Source: JBOZRQ01 sp050789255 (lineage in GTDB: Bacteria > Bacillota > Sulfobacillia > Symbiobacteriales > Symbiobacteriaceae). Taken from it: 64,000 nt of DNA. The stretch is from assembly GCA_050789255.1 (NCBI GenBank), contig JBOZRQ010000055.1, forward strand, positions 37,784 through 101,783, in the 5' to 3' direction. Below are positions 43,634 to 51,492 of this stretch, piece by piece. The notes below the pieces were generated by a model. The model was not told the DNA's origin. It saw only the letters and a list, made by a program, of their open reading frames with translations, and did not search any database. The translations under genes were made by a program, and so were the position numbers. Position 1 is the stretch's first letter, and the number at the start of each line of letters is the position of its first letter.

Positions 43634-44083
43634 CTAGACCTCACGGGTCATCAAGTAGTTCAGCTGCTCCAGCGACTGGATCAGCCGTTCCTTGTCTGCT
43701 ACGTCGAGTTCAGAAAGGATGGTAGCTAGGTAGGTGCGGCGAGCGGATACAACCTCGTCGATCACGGCACTGCCCTTTGCGAGCATCCGCAGGCGAATCA
43801 CGCGGCGGTCGTTGGTATCACGCACCCGCTCAATCAGGCCGTTCCGCTCCATACGGTCGATGAGGTCCGTGGCGGTACTGCACGCGAGATACATCTTTGC
43901 GCACAGTTCGCCCATGGTCAGCTCACCGTAGTCACGGAGCACGAGCAGAGCATCCAACTGGGGGTTGGTGATCTCGAAGTTGCTCAGAATGTCACGTCCC
44001 CGCTTCTTCAGGATCGTGCTAACATTCCGGAGCAGGTCCTCAATCTCCGCCACATGCCGATCAACCATGGTCTTCGTCAGCAC
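43634..44083 (-). CDS. MarR family transcriptional regulator
   Basis: 149 residues from a GTG at 44083 placed eight bases after GGAGG; the frame is open 21 codons further without a site. Winged-helix pattern: NPQLDALLVLRDYGELTMGE, LCAKMYLACSTATDLIDRME and IERVRDTNDRRVIRLRMLAKG. Palindromes in its upstream region are candidate operators. It has no cotranscribed partner; its targets are unknown. Confidence 0.9.
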   Translation of the reverse strand: MLTKTMVDRHVAEIEDLLRNVSTILKKRGRDILSNFEITNPQLDALLVLRDYGELTMGELCAKMYLACSTATDLIDRMERNGLIERVRDTNDRRVIRLRMLAKGSAVIDEVVSARRTYLATILSELDVADKERLIQSLEQLNYLMTREV

Positions 44084-44105
44084 ACTTGTCACCTCCACAG
44101 CGATT

Positions 44106-44126
44106 ATTAGCCACATTATGGCTAAT
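44106..44126. promoter_or_regulatory. Candidate MarR operator
   Basis: ATTAGCC-N7-GGCTAAT, perfect 7-bp arms 22 bases upstream of the MarR GTG. A related palindrome GCTAATTAGC lies at 44190-44199 and CACAAAC / GTTTGTG at 44138 / 44176. Confidence 0.6.
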
Positions 44127-44258
44127 CTTTTACCATACACAAACATCTCATATCCCGTAATGGTAGATATGCTAAGTTTGTGTGGGTTTGCTAATTAGCG
44201 ACCGACAACTTATTCTCCTGCCATTGATAGTCGCTTTCAAAGATTTAGGGCGTAAAAC

Positions 44259-46193
44259 CTACTGGCTGAAGTAGTTGAAGATGCCGGTCTTGATCGCCTC
44301 GGCGGCCTTCGGCGGGTAGGCCTTGTCTGCCAAGACCTTCTCCTCGGTCGGGTTCGACAGATAGCCCAACTCAAGCAGGACTGCGGGCGCCAGGGTCTCC
44401 TTGATTACCGTAAAGGACTCCAGGCGGACCCGGCGGTCCGGGAAGCCCAGCCCCTTGACGATCGCTGCATGCAGCGTCTCGGCGGCCTTGCGGCTCTTGC
44501 TGTTGGTCGTCCAGTAATAGGTCTCGATGCCCCGGGCCGTGGGTGCTGTGGTCGAGTTGTGATGGATGGAGATGAACAGATCGACCGCAGGTTTCACCGC
44601 ATTCACCAGGCGGGGCCGGTCCGGGAAGTTGACGCCCTCGTCCCCGGTGCGGGTCATGAAGACGGTGGCGCCGGCGCTCTGCAGCAGGCGCTGCAGCTCC
44701 AGGGCGATGGCGAGGTTAATGTCCTTCTCCCGGGTGCGATAAGTCGTGCCGATGCTGCCGGGGTCATCCTTGCCGCCGGGAATCTTCCCGTGGCCGGCAT
44801 CGATCCAGATGCGCTTGCCGTAGACGGGCGAGGTGATGATATCCACGATGACGCCGGCGTCGCCATTCTTGGAGATAACCGTGTGGCCCAGGTAGTAGGG
44901 CAGCGCCAAGGTGATCTGCAGGGAGTCGAGTTGGGCGCCCGGCGCCACCGAGACGGTGTCGACGGTGCCGTCAGCGACCTTGACGGTGTTCTCCCGCAGG
45001 CCGCTGCGCCCCTGGGGGACGTTGATCGACAGGGTCTTGCCGGAGGCTGTCACCGTGGCATCGATGGGGAGGCTGAAGGGCAGGTGCAGCCGGGTCCGGC
45101 CGGGGAGTTTCTCGGTGCGCACCTCCTCAAGGCGGGGTACGAAGCGTACCTGCAGGCCCAGGTCGGTGCTGATGATATCGGCGGGGTGGGATCTGGCAAG
45201 GTCCAGGACCACCCGGGCCGTCTCCTGGTTCATGGCGGAGCGGATCGACGAGACCAGCGGCGCCGCGCCATTCACGCTGGGAGGGAGATTTGCGCCCAGG
45301 TGGGCGCCGGGCATATCGAGCACCAGCCGGGGCGGACCGCCAACCTCCTGGGTACTGTAGTTCAGCTTGCCGTCAGCCGCCAGGTTGACCTCGGGGATGC
45401 GACCGTCCATGCGGAGCTGGGCCCCGGCGATGGTGTACTCGAACTCTACGGTCAGGAGTGTGCCGTCGGGCGACAGGTTGTACTTGAACTGCGGCGGGTT
45501 CCAGGCCTGGACCTGTAGTTGAACGGTACGGCCTTCCGCCTGCAGGTGGATCAATTTGAAGAGGGAATCGTAGACCAGCTTGGACGGCTGCGGCGCCTTG
45601 ATGACCGCCGGGTAGAGGTCAAAGTTGAGGGTGCTGGCGGCGACCTGGGGCTTAAGATTCGCCAGTGGCTCAGACAACTGCAAAGTGATGCGAGACTTCC
45701 CTGTGTCGCGGGTGTAGGTGAGAGCGGTGATTTCTGTAGGCTTGCGAAGGATGTTGGCCGTGCGGGTTGCCCCGTCCCACTCGATGGAGCCGCCCAGCGC
45801 CTCAGCGATGAAGCGAAGCGGCACCATGGTTCGGTCGTTCACCAGCTGGGCCGGCACATCCATGACCACCGTTTTGCCGTTGACCTGCGCCTCTTTCTTA
45901 CCCAGGGTGAGAACCACCCTGTCAGACCAGCGCACAACCGTGGCCTGGCGCTTTTCCTGGTCCCACTCCACCGTGCCCCCCACCGCCTCGCCGACCGACC
46001 GGACACCCACCAGGGTGCGGCCCTCAACGATCACAGCCGGCACCGGCATGGCCAGCGGCTTGCCCTCCACCAGCACCGTAACCCCCGCCGGAGCCTCCGC
46101 CGCCGCCAAACCCTTGAGGCCCAGAGTGCTGAGCACAACCGCAAACACGCTTACAAGGATTTTCGCCAACTTTACGTTTTGTATCTCTATCAT
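44259..46193 (-). CDS. N-acetylmuramoyl-L-alanine amidase with stalk and AMIN domains
   Basis: 644 residues. Signal peptide (about 1-32, cut near GLAAAEA). A copper-amine-oxidase-like N-terminal (stalk) domain follows, with VNDRTMVPLRFIAEALGG. One or two AMIN-type beta domains (about 155-440) bind cell-wall polymers. The C-terminal Amidase_3 has zinc ligands and catalytic residues in IDAGHG, EKDINL, FISIHHNS and LLELGYLSN. It cleaves the amide between muramic acid and the stem peptide outside the membrane. GGAGG lies 12 bases before the ATG. It is monocistronic. Confidence 0.9.
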   Translation of the reverse strand: MIEIQNVKLAKILVSVFAVVLSTLGLKGLAAAEAPAGVTVLVEGKPLAMPVPAVIVEGRTLVGVRSVGEAVGGTVEWDQEKRQATVVRWSDRVVLTLGKKEAQVNGKTVVMDVPAQLVNDRTMVPLRFIAEALGGSIEWDGATRTANILRKPTEITALTYTRDTGKSRITLQLSEPLANLKPQVAASTLNFDLYPAVIKAPQPSKLVYDSLFKLIHLQAEGRTVQLQVQAWNPPQFKYNLSPDGTLLTVEFEYTIAGAQLRMDGRIPEVNLAADGKLNYSTQEVGGPPRLVLDMPGAHLGANLPPSVNGAAPLVSSIRSAMNQETARVVLDLARSHPADIISTDLGLQVRFVPRLEEVRTEKLPGRTRLHLPFSLPIDATVTASGKTLSINVPQGRSGLRENTVKVADGTVDTVSVAPGAQLDSLQITLALPYYLGHTVISKNGDAGVIVDIITSPVYGKRIWIDAGHGKIPGGKDDPGSIGTTYRTREKDINLAIALELQRLLQSAGATVFMTRTGDEGVNFPDRPRLVNAVKPAVDLFISIHHNSTTAPTARGIETYYWTTNSKSRKAAETLHAAIVKGLGFPDRRVRLESFTVIKETLAPAVLLELGYLSNPTEEKVLADKAYPPKAAEAIKTGIFNYFSQ

Positions 46194-46427
46194 GTCAAAC
46201 GGATTCCTCCGAGATAAAGTTCGATAAGATCGATAAAAATGCTATAAAAAAATACGCCCATAGAGATTGATGCCATTTATTGCTTCGGGCAGAAGGGTTC
46301 CTGGTCCTGTACCCGGTAACCCGGTTGCCCAAAAAAGCGTGGTCCAAGAAAACCGCCTACAAGTTCTTGTGGGGGCCCGTATGCGTCGTGGCAGGTTGCG
46401 GCTGGCGCATCACCGCCGACCGGCTGA

Positions 46428-46547
46428 GGGTTGATGGCACCGATCGTACCCGAGGAGGGAGCGACAGGACGTCGCTCCCGACCCCCTTAACGCGCCACCT
46501 GCAGTCACGGACGACTGTCAGGTGGCGCCGATCGGTGCCATCAACCC
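46428..46547. repeat. Large palindromic three-stem element
   Basis: Perfect 19-base outer arms GGGTTGATGGCACCGATCG (46428-46446) and CGATCGGTGCCATCAACCC (46529-46547) enclose two further hairpins. These are GGGAGCGAC / GTCGCTCCC (46457-46479, 5-base loop) and GCGCCACCTG / CAGGTGGCGC (46492-46528), which itself holds CAGTC / GACTG. The DNA could extrude as a cruciform, and a transcript of either strand would fold as a three-way junction. It contains no convincing reading frame. Confidence 0.75.
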
Positions 46548-46604
46548 GACGTGCCTGCCCGCGGAGGCGGTGCCGCGACAGACGACAACCTGACACGAAA
46601 GCAC

Positions 46605-46647
46605 GCGAAAACCGCCCCACAACACAAGGTTGTGAGGCGGTTTTCGC
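46605..46647 (-). terminator. Terminator downstream of tmRNA
   Basis: GCGAAAACCGCCCCACAAC / GTTGTGAGGCGGTTTTCGC, 19-base arms with one mismatch, five bases beyond the tmRNA 3' end. Confidence 0.8.
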
Positions 46648-46651
46648 AGTG

Positions 46652-47025
46652 TGGTGGAGGCGGCGGGCTCTGCCTCCCGCGTCCGAAGGAGTACCAGACA
46701 GAACTTCTACGAGCGTAGCCGTCGTTTTAGTTCTCGCGATTGGGCCGCCCGTCGGCTAGCTGCCTTCCTCGCAAGCCCCGAAAAGTTCCTCGCCCCCTGA
46801 GTCCGAGACAGCCTCAGAAGGAACAGCCCGTTAGGTTGACGCTACAACTCCGGGGCACGGGCCCACGGTCCGGAGGAGCGATCCGCGGCTAGGCCGCGGG
46901 CTGCTTACGCAGCGTAAGCGAAATCGTTGTTGGCAGTTAATGCCTTGCGGCCAGTTTAACGAGGCAACCGCACCTCGGCTCGCTATCCTGAACGCTACTT
47001 CCCCCGTCGAACCTGATTCGCCCCC
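46652..47025 (-). ncRNA. ssrA: tmRNA
   Basis: The 5' end GGGGGCGAATCAGGTTCGAC and the 3' end TCCACCA form the tRNA-like domain (GGGGGCG pairs CGCCTCC, one G-U). A first pseudoknot (CGAGG / CCTCG with TGCGG / CCGCA) precedes the reading frame, which from GCC would encode ANNDFAYAA and stop at TAA. The tag ends in AA, as needed for ClpXP. It lies 44 bases downstream of smpB. The resume codon is inferred from the pseudoknot distance. Confidence 0.95.
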
Positions 47026-47069
47026 GTGTTATATGGTGAAGCCGGGGATTAGCCGGCGACGACCCGAGG

Positions 47070-47549
47070 TCAGTCTTCCCACTTGCCGCGCATGGCCCGG
47101 GCCATTTCGCGCTGCACGTCGCGTGCGGCGATGTCGTCGCGCTTGTCGTAGGCCTTCTTGCCCTTGGCAAGCCCGATTTCCACCTTGGCGCGCCCCTTCT
47201 TGAAGTACATGCGGAGCGGTACCAGGGTGTACCCCTTCTCCCGCACCTGCCCGAAGAGCCGCAAGATCTCGCCCTTGTGCATGAGCAGCTTGCGCTTGCG
47301 CAGCGGCTCATGGTTGAAGCGATTCCCCTGCTCGTACGGGCTGATGTGCACGTTCTCCAGGAAGATCTCGCCATTCATGACCTGCGCATAGCCATCGCGC
47401 AGGTTGACACGCCCGGCTCGGAGCGACTTTACCTCGGTGCCCTGCAAGGCGATGCCCGCCTCAAAGGCCTCCTCGATAAAGTAATCGTGGCGTGCTTTGC
47501 GGTTGTCAGCGATATTCTGGGTGTCGCTTTCGGCCTGCTTCTTCGCCAC
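47070..47549 (-). CDS. smpB: SsrA-binding protein
   Basis: 159 residues, GTG start with GAGGTG upstream. IADNRKARHDYFIEEAFEAG, GTEVKSLRAGRVNLRDGYAQ and EVFLENVHISPYEQGN-like segments are the SmpB signature. SmpB brings tmRNA to stalled ribosomes. It sits between rnr and ssrA in the same direction, so the trans-translation factors are physically linked here. Confidence 0.97.
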   Translation of the reverse strand: MAKKQAESDTQNIADNRKARHDYFIEEAFEAGIALQGTEVKSLRAGRVNLRDGYAQVMNGEIFLENVHISPYEQGNRFNHEPLRKRKLLMHKGEILRLFGQVREKGYTLVPLRMYFKKGRAKVEIGLAKGKKAYDKRDDIAARDVQREMARAMRGKWED

Positions 47550-47609
47550 GTTTCTTCACCTCGCCGGATTACTTATTATGACGCCAGCGCTCCGAAAAGT
47601 CAAGGCAAA

Positions 47610-47638
47610 GCCCGACCAGCAAAGATTGCCGGTCGGGC
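47610..47638 (-). terminator. Intrinsic terminator after rnr
   Basis: GCCCGACC / GGTCGGGC stem with a 13-base loop, followed by TTTGCCTTGACTTTT on the minus strand. Confidence 0.8.
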
Positions 47639-47652
47639 CGATGCGCTACGCT

Positions 47653-50472
47653 CTATTCCATGGGCTCCATTTGCGCGGCGCCCTGCTTCCGCCGGGGCCG
47701 GGCCGAACGGCGGGCCCGTCCGGGGTTGCGCCGGGCGCTGCCCAGGGCAGGCACGTCGGGCAGACCGGCGGTCTCGTCGGCGGTGCCGGGCGCCGGGGCG
47801 AACGGGGCCTCTGCGGTCGCCTTGCGTCCGCCACGCTCCCGCCCGGGAGGCGGCGAGATGGAGAACGGGTTGATCACGCCCGGGTCGTCGTCGAGGCGAA
47901 CGCGGGGCCGGCCAGATGGCATGGGCACGCCCCACATGTCTACCCGGGACGAAGAGCGGTTGACACGGGCAGCCGCGTCCTCAGCGGGGCGCTCCACCTT
48001 GCGGGGCGCCGTCCGCCCGGGCGCCGCCGGAGCCGGCTGCCGCTCGGCCCTCCGGTGCTCCTTGGCCTGCCGTTTCTCCGCCTTGGCAGCGTTGACCTCG
48101 GCCCGGCGAGCGACCTTCTGCTCAGCCTCCTGAGCGGCCCGTACCGGGGAAGGTGCAGGCAACTCTACGACCACCGGGGCTTCGGCGCGGCCCTTGCCCT
48201 TGCGCCGCTTGCGGCGGCGGCCATCGCCCTGGGGCTCCTGCTGGGCCTTCGCATTCGGGGTCGGCGCCGGCATGGGGTTGCCGAAGTTCACACGCTTCTT
48301 GGCAGCGCGGTTGCGGGTCTCGCCCGGCGCAGACTCCACCACCGGGACAATGGTCTGCTCGTCCAGGCTGAAGTCGATCTGGCGGCTGTCCACGTCAACC
48401 CGATTGAGTTTCACGAAGACGGTGTCGCCCAGGCGGAAGCGGCGGCGGGTGCGCTCGCCGATCAGGGCGTAGAACTGCTCGTGGAAGTGGTAGTAGTCGT
48501 CAGCCAGGGAGGAGACGTGGACCAGGCCCTCCACGGTGGTGGGCAGCTGGACGAAGAAGCCGAACTGGCCGACGCCGGAGATGATTCCCTCGAAGGTCTC
48601 GCCGATCTTGTCGGACATGAACTCGGCCTTCTTGATATCCAGGGTCTCACGCTCGGCTTCCACCGCCACCCGCTCACGCTCGGAGGAGTTCTTGGCGGCT
48701 TCGGGCATCCAGCGCTCCCACTTGGCCTTCAGCTTCGGGTTCATGCTGTTGGTCAGCAGCGCCCGCAGCACCCGGTGGACCACCAGGTCGGGGTAGCGGC
48801 GGATTGGCGAGGTGAAGTGGCAGTAGTAGTCGGCTGCCAGGCCGAAGTGGCCGAGATTCTCCTCGCTGTAAACCGCCTGGCGCATGGTACGCAGGAGGAC
48901 CGAGTTGATCAGGTTCTCCTCCGGGCGCCCGCGGGTCCAGTCGGTGATCGCCTGGAGCACCTTGGGGCTGATCGTCCCCTCGGCAGGGACCCTCAGGGTG
49001 TAGCCGAACAGGGAGAGGAACTGCCGCAGCCCGGCGATGCGGTCGCCGGCGGGCTCGCCGTGCACCCGGTACATGAAGGGCACAGCCAGGCGGTGGCAGT
49101 GCTCGGCCACCGTCTCGTTGGCGACGAGCATGAACTCCTCAATGACGCGCTCGGCCACGCCCCGGTTGACCCGGCGGATCTCGAGCGGCCAGCCTTCGCT
49201 GTTCAGCTTCACCTTCGCCTCGGGCAGGTCAAAGTCGAGGGCGCCGCGGCGGCCCCGCTTCTCCCGCAGAACGCTCATGAGGCTGAGCATGTCGCGGAAC
49301 ATGGGCACCAGCGGCCGGTACTCGGCGATGGCCTCGGCATCCTCGCCAAGGATCTGATTCACCTTGGTGTAGGTCATGCGGGCAGTGGTCTTGATCACGG
49401 ACGGGAAGGTCTCGTAGCGGACCACGTTCCCCTCGCCGTTGATCTCCATGACGCAGGACATGGTGAGCCGGTCCACTGCAGGGTTCAGGCTGCAGATGCC
49501 GTTGGAGAGCTTGGGCGGGAGCATGGGTACCACGCGGTCGGCCAGGTAGACCGAAGTCGCCCGCTTGTACGCCTCCTGGTCGAGGGCCGAGCCCTCCTTG
49601 ACGTAGTAGGAGACGTCCGCGATATGTACGCCAAGGCGCCACAGGTTCTCCCCGATTCGCTCCACGTTGACGGCGTCATCCAGATCCTTGGCGTCCTCAC
49701 CGTCGATCGTGACGATGGTCCACCCGCGCAGATCGCGCCGCCCCTCCTGGGTGATGGCCTCCTCCTGAACGGTCTCAGGAATGGTTTCGGCCTCGGCCAG
49801 GACCCTGGGCGGGAATGCCTCGGGCAGCCCGAACTTGCGGATGACGCTGACGATGTCGACGCCGACCTGCCCCTTCATGCCAATGCGCTCCACCACGCGC
49901 CCTTCGGCGTTGCGGCGGGCCTCGGGGAAGTGGACGATCTGCACGACCACCTTCTCACCGCTCTTGGCGCCGTTCGTGGCGCCCTTGGGGATGAAGATGT
50001 CGTCGGGGATGCGGCGGTCGTCGGGCGTTACGTAGCCGGCGTTCTTGGCCGCCTCAAAGGTGCCCACCACCCGGGTGGTTGCGCGGGACAGAATGCGAAT
50101 GATTTCACCTTCCGCCCGGCCGCCGGTGCGGGCGGGGGGGCTCAGCCGCGCCACGACGCGGTCGCCGTGCCAGGCGCCGTTCAGCGACTCACGGCCGATG
50201 AAGACATCTTCGGCGGCCGGGTCGTCGCTCACCAGGAAGCCGAAGCCCTTGGCGTGGCCCTGCAGGCGCCCTACCGCCAGGTTCATGCGCTCGGGAGCAC
50301 CGTAGCGCTCAAACCGGGTGCGCACGACCTCACCGGTCGCCTCCATTTGCTCCAGCGTCTTCTTGAGCTGCACGTGCTGCCGTTCCGGGATACCCATGGC
50401 CGTGGCCAATTCCTCAAAGGTCATGGGCTTGTATGCCTTTTCGCGGACGAACTCCGCAATGCGTTCCTTCAT
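47653..50472 (-). CDS. rnr: Ribonuclease R with a long basic C-terminal tail
   Basis: 939 residues; typical RNase R is 700-820. An N-terminal winged helix and cold-shock domains are followed by the RNB catalytic domain with TIDGEDAKDLDDAV (metal-binding Asp cluster near 257-266) and an S1 domain (ISGVGQFGFFVQLPTTVEGL). The last 235 residues (from about 704) are Pro/Ala/Arg/Lys-rich and predicted disordered. RNase R degrades structured RNA and mRNA released by trans-translation; smpB and ssrA lie directly downstream. AAGGTGG precedes the ATG. Confidence 0.95.
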   Translation of the reverse strand: MKERIAEFVREKAYKPMTFEELATAMGIPERQHVQLKKTLEQMEATGEVVRTRFERYGAPERMNLAVGRLQGHAKGFGFLVSDDPAAEDVFIGRESLNGAWHGDRVVARLSPPARTGGRAEGEIIRILSRATTRVVGTFEAAKNAGYVTPDDRRIPDDIFIPKGATNGAKSGEKVVVQIVHFPEARRNAEGRVVERIGMKGQVGVDIVSVIRKFGLPEAFPPRVLAEAETIPETVQEEAITQEGRRDLRGWTIVTIDGEDAKDLDDAVNVERIGENLWRLGVHIADVSYYVKEGSALDQEAYKRATSVYLADRVVPMLPPKLSNGICSLNPAVDRLTMSCVMEINGEGNVVRYETFPSVIKTTARMTYTKVNQILGEDAEAIAEYRPLVPMFRDMLSLMSVLREKRGRRGALDFDLPEAKVKLNSEGWPLEIRRVNRGVAERVIEEFMLVANETVAEHCHRLAVPFMYRVHGEPAGDRIAGLRQFLSLFGYTLRVPAEGTISPKVLQAITDWTRGRPEENLINSVLLRTMRQAVYSEENLGHFGLAADYYCHFTSPIRRYPDLVVHRVLRALLTNSMNPKLKAKWERWMPEAAKNSSERERVAVEAERETLDIKKAEFMSDKIGETFEGIISGVGQFGFFVQLPTTVEGLVHVSSLADDYYHFHEQFYALIGERTRRRFRLGDTVFVKLNRVDVDSRQIDFSLDEQTIVPVVESAPGETRNRAAKKRVNFGNPMPAPTPNAKAQQEPQGDGRRRKRRKGKGRAEAPVVVELPAPSPVRAAQEAEQKVARRAEVNAAKAEKRQAKEHRRAERQPAPAAPGRTAPRKVERPAEDAAARVNRSSSRVDMWGVPMPSGRPRVRLDDDPGVINPFSISPPPGRERGGRKATAEAPFAPAPGTADETAGLPDVPALGSARRNPGRARRSARPRRKQGAAQMEPME

Positions 50473-50597
50473 GTGCTACCACCTTATGGCAGAAAGGGCT
50501 TTCAAGTCCTAAACGTATCACATTGGGGCACTGTCAGGCAAGTCGGGCAATGTTCACAGACATAGAATGCGCCGTTTTGAGTGATTACATGACAAGA

Positions 50598-50625
50598 GCC
50601 CGCCTGCCGGGGACAGCAGGCGGGC
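50598..50625 (-). terminator. Intrinsic terminator after the ppa unit
   Basis: GCCCGCCTGC / GCAGGCGGGC stem with an 8-base loop, 10 bases beyond the small membrane protein stop. Confidence 0.75.
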
Positions 50626-50634
50626 CTGCAATGC

Positions 50635-50841
50635 TCACTTGGGTCTGCGGGAGTCGCGCCACGCCAAAAAGGCCGCTACTGGTCCAACCATGAGGGCGGC
50701 GTCGCGCATCAGGTCCCACCGAAAGGTCTGACCCTGTGCGTACGTCCAGACAGCATAGCCCCCCGCCACCAACCCTGTGGCTCCAACCCAGGACAGGAGG
50801 GCCATAATAACGGGGGCGGGTCTGCGGGGTTGCTGGCTCAT
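50635..50841 (-). CDS. Small membrane protein of unknown function
   Basis: 68 residues from the ATG at 50841 (MSQQPRRPAPVIMALL). Two hydrophobic segments, about 10-32 (IMALLSWVGATGLVAGGYAV) and 46-60 (AALMVGPVAAFLAW), then a basic end RDSRRPK. It starts one base after the ppa stop, so it is translationally linked to ppa. The ribosome site is poor. No family recognised. Confidence 0.6.
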   Translation of the reverse strand: MSQQPRRPAPVIMALLSWVGATGLVAGGYAVWTYAQGQTFRWDLMRDAALMVGPVAAFLAWRDSRRPK

Positions 50842-50842
50842 G

Positions 50843-51337
50843 CTACTTCGCCACCGGCTGGTAGTTGGCCTTGGCACGGGCGAGGGTCTCGGCCGCCTCG
50901 GCGGCGCCCTTCCACCCCTGGATGTCGGTCACCTTGCCCTCAAGATCCTTGTAGGTCCTGAAGAAGTGCTCGATCTCGCGGAGGACGTGCTTGGGCACAT
51001 CGTCCAGGTCGTGGAAGTCGGCAAAGCGCGGGTCCTTGACCGGCACGCCCAGCAGCTTGTTGTCCACACCCTTGTCGTCGGCCATGGAGAGCACGCCGAT
51101 GACGCGGCAGTCGATAATGCAGCCCGGCACGGTGGGGTTGGTCACCAGGACCAGGATGTCGATGGGGTCGCCATCCTCCTCCAGGGTCTCATCGATGTAC
51201 CCGTAGTCGGTGGGGTAATGAACCGGGGAGTACAGCACGCGATCAAGGCGAAGGACACCCTTCTCCTTGTCAAATTCGTACTTATTCTGGCTGCCCGCAG
51301 GGATCTCAATCAACGCTTCGACGATAAGCTCGCTCAC
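50843..51337 (-). CDS. ppa: Inorganic pyrophosphatase (family I)
   Basis: 164 residues. EIPAGSQNKYEFDKEKGVLR, DYGYIDETLEEDGDPIDILV (the D-x-D-P-x-D metal motif) and KDPRFADFHDLDDVPKHVL are characteristic. It hydrolyses pyrophosphate to drive biosynthesis. GTG start with AAAGGGG upstream. Confidence 0.96.
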   Translation of the reverse strand: MSELIVEALIEIPAGSQNKYEFDKEKGVLRLDRVLYSPVHYPTDYGYIDETLEEDGDPIDILVLVTNPTVPGCIIDCRVIGVLSMADDKGVDNKLLGVPVKDPRFADFHDLDDVPKHVLREIEHFFRTYKDLEGKVTDIQGWKGAAEAAETLARAKANYQPVAK

Positions 51338-51492
51338 AAGAGTGACCCCTTTCGCGGGTGATGGAAGTTGGTTAACTGGAATCGCCCTTCAAGACATTAT
51401 AGTAACCCTGATGTATTCGGGCAAGCCCTGGAGACGAGAGACACTATTGGAATGAAAAAATCCTCCGCTCGGAGGAGGGATTGGGAGTGCAG

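Noticed and set aside
43496..43640. CRISPR-like array
   Set aside because: Repeats are directly adjacent with no unique spacers and there are no cas genes.
46280..46760. Protein-coding gene between the amidase and smpB
   Set aside because: The frame runs through the palindromic element, the terminator and the tmRNA 3' part, with no ribosome site.
47020..47035. TATAAC as tmRNA promoter -10
   Set aside because: Lies only one or two bases from the mature 5' end and lacks a -35; the precursor probably starts further upstream.
47497..50565. Open frame of over 1000 codons opposite rnr
   Set aside because: No domain-like pattern; explained by third-position GC bias opposite RNase R. Similar frames opposite lonA and lonB were rejected for the same reason.
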